DNA of 64,000 nucleotides from assembly GCA_030068145.1 (NCBI GenBank), contig JAPJBO010000012.1, forward strand, positions 248,001 through 312,000. The letters run 5' to 3'. A program made the position numbers and the translations under genes. This DNA is from Diplonema papillatum (lineage: Eukaryota; Euglenozoa; Diplonemea; Diplonemida; Diplonemidae). Each line of letters opens with the position of its first letter. Position 1 is the first letter of the stretch. The notes under the pieces were generated by a model. It saw only the letters and a list, made by a program, of their open reading frames with translations, did not search any database and was not told where the DNA came from. Of the stretch, positions 1 to 9,323 are shown in pieces.

Positions 1-2272
1 TGGGATGCCCGGGGTAGTCCGGCGCGTTGTCCATGCCGATCAGTGTGGCCAGAGGCAGTGCGGTGCCTTCGAACACGGCGTCGACGCCGACTGTGCCCAG
101 CATGACATTCGCCAGCTTCCGCAGCTGCGTCGGCCGGCGCTCCGACGCAATCTTTGCGAACGCGAACGGAAGCGCGAGCGTCACGCCGATCACGCACAGC
201 TCCTTCAACCGAAAATACGCCCACCCGTCGTGCCAGACGCACTTCGCCACGAACGTCTTGCTCTGCAAGCGCATGTTGCAGTACGTCGACGACAGCTTCG
301 GCAGGATCGGGACGTCCCAAGTCTCCAGGAGCTCGTCCGTCTCCACGGCGGCGCGCACAAATCCTGCGAGCAGCACCAGGCCTGCAAAGCCCTTCGTTGT
401 GCAGGCTGTGTGGGCGGGGGGGCAAATGTTTCTTGGGTTTGAAGAGCGCGTGGTGCTTGCACCACTGAGGCCAGGTTATTTAACCGCGGATTTAGTGAAG
501 GATTGTTCAGGAAACGGTCGTGAGCGAAACCCGACCAGGTAACGACCATTTCACTGTCTTCTTTGTTTTATGATGCGAACATCACGAGGTGCTGTCCGAA
601 GACACCGCCCACGTGAGCACTGTTAAGCATTGAGTTCTTTTAAGTACATGAACCACATGGATTAGCACGCACTGGTTGCCAGATACTCCCGTAGCACCTA
701 TTCACGGGCTTGCAGGGGTAAAAAGGAAGCCCGGTAGGGAGAGTGGTGGGTTTGGGAAGCTTTGTAGCGAGGAATCTTGTCCCTCTCATATCTGTTTGAT
801 GCTAGCATCATGGGGGCATCATGGGGGAGAAAGCACCATGTAGGGCGGAAAATCTTAGTTTTGTGTTTGGCAGGACACTGCCTCTCATGCATGTTTGATG
901 CTAGCCTCAAGTCTTCTTCGAAGAAAATGTAAAATAAGGTGGAGGAGTTAACTACGAACACCCGCACATCCAGTGTGCCACCCGCGCAAATTTAGGGATG
1001 GCGCGACTCATGTTTATACAACAACGAGAGAAGTGCAACGTTGCTAACTGTTGCCCCTCTCTCTGACGGATGGCGCGACTCATGTTTATACAACAACGAG
1101 AGAAGTGCAACGTTGCTAACTGTTGCCCCTCTCTCTGACGGATGGCGCGACTCATGTTTATACAACAACGAGAGAAGTGCAACGTTGCTAACTGTTGCCC
1201 CTCTCTCTGACGGATGGCGCGACTCATGTTTATACAACAACGAGAGAAGTGCAACGTTGCTAACTGTTGCCCCTCTCTCTGACGGATGGCGCGACTCATG
1301 TTTATACAACAACGAGAGAAGTGCAACGTTGCTAACTGTTGCCCCTCTCTCTGACGGATGGCGCGACTCATGTTTATACAACAACGAGAGAAGTGCAACG
1401 TTGCTAACTGTTGCCCCTCTCTCTGACGGATGGCGCGACTCATGTTTATACAACAACGAGAGAAGTGCAACGTTGCTAACAACGTTGCTAACAACGTTGC
1501 TAACTGTTGCCCCTCTCTCTGACACGAGTCAGCAACCTACGCTATTGTCCTCGCCCTCGCAACTTGGCACGTCATCTGTCGTCAGCGAAGTGCAAAGCTG
1601 AAAGACAGCCGTGCGGTCTGTGTGCCGTGAATACTCAAGGGATTGTGTACAAAGCTTCCCGAAGGGAACAGCGAACGACGGCATACATCTTCGGTTCAGC
1701 ACCGAAACGTAGGCGCAAGTTGCCATGAGAACCATCTGCGAGCAGCACGCGACGGCTTTCGTGATGAGCGTCGACATCGGGATGATCCTCCGCTGGTTGG
1801 AGGGCACGGAAAGAGAGACGGAGGCGGCTTCGATTGCGAGGGCAAACGCGCACAGCAGCACCGCCGCGTGGTAGTAGGATTGCTTGATGGACAGCTTGGA
1901 GGGAAGCCGGTACCGCTGGTTCGCGGAGCTGAGCTGGTACGCCGGGTAAGAGTTGGCGTAGCCTGCGCTGGACACGCTGTAAGGAGGCGTCCGGGGCTCA
2001 CGGGGGGTTTGAACGCCCGCGGGGGGGTCGGCGAAGGAGTTGTAGTTGAACCCGAAGCTGTTTGACCGCTCGTTGGATGTCGACGGCACTGCCCCGCAGC
2101 TGTTTGTGCGCGTCATCTCCCGCGCGGTGGTCGTCTGGTCCAAGGGCGTGCCGACAGCGGCGGCGCCGCCGTTGAGGCCGGACGAGCCGCCGCCCGCCTG
2201 GCTGCCGGCGCTCCGCGTGCTGCAGCTGCGCCATGACGAAATGCTGCGCCGGCTCGGGCTGAGCTTGCGCAT
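1..2272 (-). CDS. Multi-pass membrane protein, 3' end outside the window
   Basis: I do not recognise the family. Exon 1 (2272-1687) opens at the first ATG, reading MRKLSPSRRSI. It has a Ser/Pro/Gly-rich N-terminal half and then two hydrophobic stretches, YHAAVLLCAFALAIEAASVS and one around SQMVLMATCAYVSVL. Exon 2 (381 to beyond base 1) has no start codon but is open to the window edge. It encodes a further hydrophobic stretch (LVLLAGFV), a soluble Cys/Trp-containing loop, and CVIGVTLALPFAFAKIA. I join them with donor GTATGC at 1686 and acceptor CTTTGCAG at 382; the split codon T|GC keeps frame and gives Cys. The intron (1686-382) holds an R1 copy, an R4 fragment and a 72-bp tandem array. The alternating soluble and hydrophobic segments suggest an integral membrane protein with a cytosolic N-terminal tail. 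The exon choice is inference; a transcript would settle it. Confidence 0.6.
419..770 (+). repeat. Dispersed repeat R1, diverged copy
   Basis: It starts at the motif AATGTTTCTTGGGTTTGAAG and matches the copies at 18363-18875 and 61531-62042 up to about 770. A roughly 45-bp stretch beginning CATTGAGTTC (from about 629) is absent from those copies. It lies in the intron of the membrane-protein gene. It is not coding. Confidence 0.75.
996..1523. repeat. 72-bp tandem repeat, 7 units
   Basis: Units start with GGATGGCGCGACTCATG at 996, 1068, 1140, 1212, 1284, 1356 and 1428 and are essentially identical. In the last unit the 12-mer AACGTTGCTAAC is expanded. Because 72 is a multiple of 3, long ORFs of 24-residue repeats appear in several frames; these are artefacts. 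The array is inside the intron of the membrane-protein gene. Confidence 0.9.
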
Positions 2273-3398
2273 GCACCCGTCGCGGGGCGGCGGTTGGAGC
2301 AGTATCTTCGGAGAAGCTTTTTCGGGCGGGGGAGAGGACGGTGCAAGGCAAGCCAGACGCCCGCACACGAATCGGCGCGCTGCCCTGAAGCGAAGACGGG
2401 GGAGGGAAAGAGTAGAAGGGAACTGTTTTCACCGGGTTGCGGTGTATTCTAGTGGCTCGGGCGCGCTCCTTGGTGCCCCGTTTTCTATGAAAAAAAGAAG
2501 GGGAGGGCAACCTCCACACTGTGTGTGTCTAAGCCCGGAACGGTTCGACCGCACCCGGCGTGCGCCGTCTACGCTCTTTTTTTGTGTTGCCGACAATCAA
2601 CTTTTTGTGTGACCGTCGATCCCGAAGGACGATCAGTTTGGTGTCTTGCGACCTTTTCTTTTTTTTTTTTTGGTGTTTTGTTGTTTGCTCTGTTTCCACG
2701 CAAGCACAGTTTCTCTGAGCGGCGGAACGCCTACTACGATAAAAAAAAAAAAAGCTCGGGGAGGGGGGGAGGAGTTCCTGCCGGGGGGAAATCTTGGTTT
2801 AATGTTCAGGCAGAACACTCCACTGCATCTCATGCGTGTTTGATGCTAGCGCTCACGTCTCCTTCGGAGAAAGTGTAGGTAGGAAAAGGAACAGGGTCGC
2901 AGTGTAGCCTAGACTCCGCAGGTAGGGATAAGAAACCTTGAGGTACGAGTCCTCTTTTCCTTTTTTCACCGCGGTACCAGGGGAAAGCCTGCTACACGGG
3001 AGCCAAGCTTCACGTGTTCGGCGGTACTGCAGAGCCACGGGCCTACGGGTCAAGTGGCTACCGATTTCCCAAACTAAAGCATCAAGGCGTGGCGCACCTT
3101 GGGGCTTGGCGCTTGCGCTGAACACAAGCTCGTCGAGACGGTCAGCCACAGGGCAGAGCGGACGGGGTTGTGGCACTGTGCTGCCTCCGACTTTGCAAGC
3201 TGTGGTTGATCGTCGCGTTCCTGGACTAGGTGCGGCCTTTTTCTTTTTCTTTCTTTCTTCTTTCACCGCGGTACTGTGTGCACCTCGTTCTTCGTCTCGG
3301 GTTCTGCTCGTGAACAGACCATTCCCAAGTTGAAGCTCATCAGTGGGTCCGTTCGATGGAGGAGGGTTGCAAGAACGTGCTTGGACTGGTTCTGTGAC

Positions 3399-3462
3399 TG
3401 ATCACAGAGCGGAGTTGGACATCAACTCCGCTTTGTTGAACATCAACTCCGCTCTGTGATCA
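3399..3462. repeat. 19-bp perfect inverted repeat with an internal third arm
   Basis: Arms 3399-3417 (TGATCACAGAGCGGAGTTG) and 3444-3462 are exact reverse complements. A third, 9-nt arm CAACTCCGC at 3423-3431 can compete for the same 5' arm, so two alternative hairpins are possible. No gene is adjacent; function unknown. Confidence 0.85.
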
Positions 3463-4019
3463 ATGTTCAACATGGCGCGTCAGCCGCCGATGAAAATACT
3501 CCAAGGTAGCCACAGTTTCCATTCTGTAACCACGCCCCGCCCACACTGCTAAGTTAGCCTAACCCTAAGTCGTCGTTTTAAATTGAAAACGGACCGATCT
3601 ATTCGCGAACATGCATAAATGCACACTGCCGCGTGTATACTCAGGGTGCTGGGGCGACACAGCTGACGATGAAAGGGGAGAAAAAAAAAGAAGAAAAAAA
3701 AAAAAACAGCACGACAGATCTCACACAACGATCAGGATCACTCGGCCGGCGGCCAATGCGGAAGCACTGGGTCGGCAGTTAGTCGGGAAGAGAGAAATAG
3801 GACGGGGAGACGGGGCACGCATACGCAAATAATGCCGGGGTTCAGAGGAGAAGGTGTAAGCTGCCGGCGCGGTGATAACGTTCCACTCCCTCCCTAGCTT
3901 GATCCAACATAAAAGCACGGCGTGTGACGTAACGTGTCGGTGTCGCCATATCCCGCTGAGTCCCGCTTTTCAGAGTTAAGGTTCGCTTGAGATTCCGGGA
4001 GTTTAGGGTCTCCGTGTGA

Positions 4020-4325
4020 CCTTCGTTTAGTTGTTTTCGAATAAGCACCTGCTTCGTACGAAATACTTGAGGAGACTGCCAGTTGCGAAATTTCAAAGGC
4101 TCTCAGCCGTCGCGGGTTGCACCACGACGGAAGCGCGCCAAGAGTGACCCGTCCGGTGTCACGCAGCGAAAGGCAGGCACAATGTGGTACTCATCGGCAT
4201 GCCGATGGCTCCCACTATCGCAACAATATTCCAATCTCAAAGGAGGTGAATGTGCTGTAGCCCACACGAAACACAGGTAAAATCTGGGTTTAGTGGCGAG
4301 CGTAAGCGTTCAACACAAAAAGACC
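4020..4325 (-). repeat. Dispersed repeat R2 with an R5 fragment inserted
   Basis: R2 runs on the minus strand here (its motif CGCTTACGCCCGCCACT appears as GGCGAGCGTAAGCG near 4292). Compared with uninterrupted copies at about 10630-10760 and 40803-40990, it is split by about 137 bp (roughly 4099-4235) homologous to the reverse complement of the 439-bp R5 unit found at 5926-7176. The insert is flanked by CAAAG on both sides, a possible 5-bp target duplication. Confidence 0.6.
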
Positions 4326-4595
4326 CTGTATTGTTTTCTCCCCCTTTTGTCCCAATGAGCACAAGGCAGTCGAGTATTTTTGGGGGAGGCACCGAGGGTA
4401 CCCCCATCCGGCACGGATTCTCTACTTTGTTTACGGAGATAAAATCGGCAGAACGGACTTGGGCAAGGTTTTGCCGCGCCGGGGCTCGACGTGGCGTGGC
4501 ACACTATAGTGATGAGGCCCCCACGACGCCTTATACGCGAGACGGCTAGAACACGAGGATGCAGCCCCCCTGCTTAGGAGCAGCGCACTCAGCCA

Positions 4596-5278
4596 TCACA
4601 GGGCCCCATCCACTTGACCTAACACAGCCGCCACCCTGGCGGCCGCAGCAACCTTCGCAATGAAGGCGTGCAGCTGGAGTGTGAGCTCTGTAGGGGAGGT
4701 GGCGCCGCTCGCCACAAAACTGGTGGTTGACAGAAAACGGTACAGAACCACACGTTGGCCGTTGCGCAGCGTGGGGGGTCTCCTTGCGTCAATGTGCGAT
4801 TCTAGCATTTTTGTAGATATCACCCGATGAAGGCATTTATCCCGGGGCTTGCAGCTGATGACAACGTAAGGTGCTGGATCTGTGGTGCCCACCTTTCTAG
4901 CATTTTTCGGTGTTTCAGAGACTCCGTTCACCATAGGCACGTCGAAAAAGGACCACCCCCGATCGCTGCTGGGCACGCATAGAGGTGTCACGAAATACTT
5001 CAGAAATGCGCCGCAAGTTCCCCATTCTGACGGCAGAAAACTCTTGACCTCGCCGGAGTGGTCACCCTGAAGTTTTTCTGCACCCCGGAAACCCTCCTCC
5101 GGTCCCCCATGCAAACAGAAGAAGGTGAGGCGGGGCTGTTCACCTGCCGTTCAAGCGCGTGCTTGGTGCGCAACGAGTTGTCCGCCTCGTCTTTCGGCTC
5201 TGTGGACTGGGGAGACGGGGCCTCCGGGGTTGAGCTCCAGTACGCCAGCTGTCGACCAAAGTCCAAAGAGGTCCTCAT
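4596..5278 (-). CDS. Hypothetical protein, about 228 codons, broken by one frameshift
   Basis: I do not recognise it. From ATG at 5278 the frame reads MRTSLDFGRQLAYWSS and then an acidic, polar stretch. At the run of five Gs (plus-strand C5 at 5104-5108) coding continues in another frame (GPEEGFRGAEKL) to a stop at 4596. The downstream half contains VVISCKPRDKCLHRVIST and ends LHAFIAKVAAAARVAAVLGQ. One extra G in the run would join the two frames, so this is either a recent one-base deletion or a homopolymer sequencing error. No transmembrane segment or known motif is visible. It lies between two minus-strand genes and has the same orientation. The natural composition of both halves is the main reason to list it. 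Confidence 0.35.
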
Positions 5279-5471
5279 TGGGTAGACCTTCCGTAAAGTG
5301 ATGAAGGACCCCGACAGAATCGTGGAGGGTCGTCCCTTTTTCAGGTCTGACCTTTCTAGCTTTGAGTTGCTAGACGCTAGATATTGCAGTTACGGGTTTG
5401 CAAATGCTTCGAGTGAGTCTGTAGACTACGGCGAATGACCAGACGGAGGAGAAAAAGTGAGGCTCGGAGCA

Positions 5472-8400
5472 TCACGCCGAGATGGACTTGCGCAGCGTCA
5501 GGCTGAGGTGCTCGCGCACGGCCTGCTCTTGTTCGAGGTGCGCCTGCCGCTTCTGCCTCCACTCCTTGAACTTCGCCTCCTCTTCCTTCGCGGCCTGCGC
5601 CGCGCGGTCCGCGCTCTGCTGCCGAATGGCTTCCATCGCTTCGCGGTGCTTTCTTTCTTCTATACTGCGCAGGTGCCGGTCCTTCTCCTTCGCCATGGCG
5701 CGTTCGCGCTCCAACCGTTCGACGTACCGCCGCTCAAACAACTCCTGCGCGTTATTAAGACTTGTTAGTCGAGGAAAGATACGAGTGTGGAGCTGTGGGG
5801 AGCCAATGCTTATTATGGGGTGGTCATGGTCATCGGGTCGACGGGGGGAATCACAAATTGTCATGGGTCAACTTTTGGAATCCCAAAAAATCAACCCAAA
5901 TCACAAAAAATCAAGAAAAATCGCCGTCTTGTTGCGTTAGTGGGGAGTCATTTGCAAGCAAATGAGTACCACACTATGCCAGCTTTTCGCTACGTGACTC
6001 CAGAAGGGTCACTCTTTCCGCGCTTTCGGCGCGGCGCAACTCTAGTCGGTTGCAACTGTTGTTGGCAGTTGCTCACGATCTCATAATCCGAAAAGGAATC
6101 GGAGTCTTCGCTTTCTCGTTTGCGCCGATAGGCACGCCGCGATGCGGAGGACGTGAGTAGCCGGGAAGAGCCGGCGGGAGGGCGCGATCGTTGTGTGACC
6201 CGTGGAGGGTCGGAACCAGAATCAGAAAAAGAGCCCGAGTCAGGGCCTGCCATCGAAGAGGGCCGGGCGGGGCCGGGTGGGCGCGGTGTGTTCGGGCCGG
6301 CGAGGCCAGTGCCGTCGTCGCCGAGATCGGCGCGAAAAATCACATAATATCACATAAGGTCGTCGTCTTGTTGCGTTAGTGGGGAGTCATTTGCAAGCAA
6401 ATGAGTACCACACTATGCCAGCTTTTCGCTACGTGACTCCAGAAGGGTCACTCTTTCCGCGCTTTCGGCGCGGCGCAACTCTAGTCGGTTGCAACTGTTG
6501 TTGGCAGTTGCTCACGATCTCATAATCCGAAAAGGAATCGGAGTCTTCGCTTTCTCGTTTGCGCCGATAGGCACGCCGCGATGCGGAGGACGTGAGTAGC
6601 CGGGAAGAGCCGGCGGGAGGGCGCGATCGTTGTGTGACCCGTGGAGGGTCGGAACCAGAATCAGAAAAAGAGCCCGAGTCAGGGCCTGCCATCGAAAAGG
6701 GCCGGGCGGGGCCGGGTGGGCGCGGTGTGTTCGGGCCGGCGAGGCCAGTGCCGTCGTCGCCGAGATCGGCGCGAAAAATCACATAATATCACATAAGGTC
6801 GTCGTCTTGTTGCGTTAGTGGGGAGTCATTTGCAAGCAAATGAGTACCACACTATGCCAGCTTTTCGCTACGTGACTCCAGAAGGGTCACTCTTTCCGCG
6901 CTTTCGGCGCGGCGCAACTCTAGTCGGTTGCAACTGTTGTTGGCAGTTGCTCACGATCTCATAATCCGAAAAGGAATCGGAGTCTTCGCTTTCTCGTTTG
7001 CGCCGATAGGCACGCCGCGATGCGGAGGACGTGAGTAGCCGGGAAGAGCCGGCGGGAGGGCGCGTTCGTTGTGTGACCCGTGGAGGGTCGGAACCAGAAT
7101 CAGAAAAAGAGCCCGAGTCAGGGCCTGCCATCGAAGAGGGCCGGGCGGGGCCGGGTGGGCGCCGTGTGTTCGGGCCATAAGGTCAATCCAAATCAGAAAA
7201 TAACGCAGAGGATCACAAAACAACGCAAAATGCAGGATTCCTTCAAACCTGGCTACCCTGCTGTATCTATCACCTGTCAGTTGTGGCTTACCACGTTGTG
7301 ACGTTGCAAGAAGTGTAGACTGCTCACGCAGCAGGCATAGTGGGCGTGCAGAAACGCAACTTTCTGGGCACGAGACGACATGACTGGGGCGTCTATGCGT
7401 ATGGAAGGCTGAACTCTTCGCATTCCTTCGGGCACATCGGCCTTGGCGAAGTAGTAGCGCAAGTCAGACAAAGAGGAAGGGGTAAGACAAGCGGCACGAA
7501 ACTCTCGAATTCTTGACTAGCCGGACAGATCGCGGATTTTCTTCTTTCAGTAGATGAGGGAAGACACAGGAGGGGACGACAGAGTAAACACGAAGAAAGC
7601 GCGACTACGGCGGGCGGAAGTCGCTACGTCGGAGGCGCGGCGCGAACCGCGGCCCTGTCACAGAGGATGACTGCGCCGATAGTGCCGCAATCGGAGGCGT
7701 TCTGGCTGGCAGGCTGACGGCTGGTTCAATCAAACCCGAAATTAGTACTCGGAGGAAAAGTCGTAGTTTAGTGTTCGGGGCAGATTTTCCCAGGTTTACT
7801 CTCCCTTTAGCCCCTTTCACCCAAAAAAGACTTGATGCTAGCATCGGACCGGACAAAAGTTGGACCGCACGACGACAAACCAATTGGACCATTTTGTCCG
7901 GCCCACCTTATTTCCGCCCGGGCACGTTTCCACTTAGTCGGGGTTGGGCCGAGGGGCATCAGGTGAAAATAAGAAATGTCTCTTGCCAAATGGGTAGTCG
8001 AACGCGAGAGATGCGAAGCACTCGAACAAGCCGTGGCAGGAAACGGCGCGGTGACAAAGAAGCAGGCGTTGGCGATCCAAGCAGAAGTGCGCGACAAGAA
8101 CAAGGCAAAGGGCACTTCGCCACGGCAAGAAGGGGGTGGAGTGGTGCGAAACCGACAAGGAAAAGATCGTGAAGTACGTAAGGGCGTACGGCTTGAACGG
8201 TGCAATCAGGCAGTGGTCAGCGGACGGGAACGAGAGACCGCTGTCCAAAGGAGACGATTCTGTCAAACTCGATGACGGGAAGACAGTGGCGGGAAAAAAG
8301 GGGCCGTCCGGCCCTGTTGTCAGAAAAGCAGCTGTTCATGCTGCTTACTGTTGCCCGGGTGACTGGCGCTGTGACTACGTCCTTCGTCAGCAACTCAGCA

Positions 8401-9289
8401 CGAGGAATAGTGAAGGCGTCTGCTGAACCAGAAAGTGCAAACACTCTGTCGGTAGACTGGGCTCATACTTTTTCCTTCACTGTCAGCCAACCTCGATCCA
8501 CCTCGTTTACACTCTGCATTTTTGCGTTTGCTCTACCAAAGCAATGGGCCCTCGGCACGACAACCACAACCGATCGCGATCAAGCACTTTCGCTTGTGAT
8601 TACCTACCACAGGGCCATGGCTACCAATGGTTGGTGCTTGATGGGACACGGCGGGGTACGCAGTGCCGCGCAGTGTTCTAGAACACCGGTGGCGGGCTCA
8701 TGCGCGACGATATCAAACTACGGAGGTGAAGCGAGTGCTGTTCAGTGGCCAGCCGCGAGATTTCACTAAGTACACAGGACCCCCCGAAAAAAGTTGGACC
8801 GCGAGAGCTCAAAATAGGTGAGTTGGCGTTTTGTCCGGTCCAACTTATTTCTGTTTACGGTATCTGCTACTTGCGGATGCTGGTTCCTTTGCTCGTCTGC
8901 TGAGTGGCCGGCGACTTCTGTCTTTTGGCGCCTGCTTCTTTGGCCTCGTCTCGAAGTCTTTTCTTCGCCTTTGGGGATAACTGCCAGGGACACTTTTTCG
9001 TCAACCCAGGTGAGGCTACGCTCTGTCGCACAATTGTCGTTGTTGTACGCCATAGCATGCAACAAGTTATTCGCCCCTTTCATCACATCGAGATCTCGCC
9101 GGTTCATCACCGAACATGTCCCGCACGAGTTGCCGCTCACTGCAGAAGTCCCCTGGCGCGGAAGCAGCTGCAGCAAAGTTCCTCGATGTCTGAGGACAAC
9201 TCGGCTCAAAAACTGTGACGCGACGGGCCCGTCGCATGATGAACATGTAGGAATCTCATTGGTCCATTCATGCGCGTCTTTAATTAGAA

Positions 9290-9323
<34 letters not shown>

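Larger units (their letters stand above)
2273..4595. other. Gene-free stretch made of dispersed repeats
   Basis: I see no supported gene. It holds an R3 copy near 2617-2670 (motif GACGATCAGTTTGGTGTCTT, also at 11030 and 40970), an R4 copy (2765-2960, with the motif TGATGCTAGC), an R7 fragment (3365-3390, CAAGAACGTGCTTGGACTGG), a hairpin at 3399-3462, a nested R2/R5 repeat (4020-4325) and an R6 copy (4505-4605) shared with 58138-58240. Poly-A and poly-T runs are frequent. Confidence 0.6.

Noticed and set aside
952-1601. Three ORFs of 177-186 codons with 24-residue repeats
   Set aside because: A 72-bp tandem array inside an intron, open in several frames at once.
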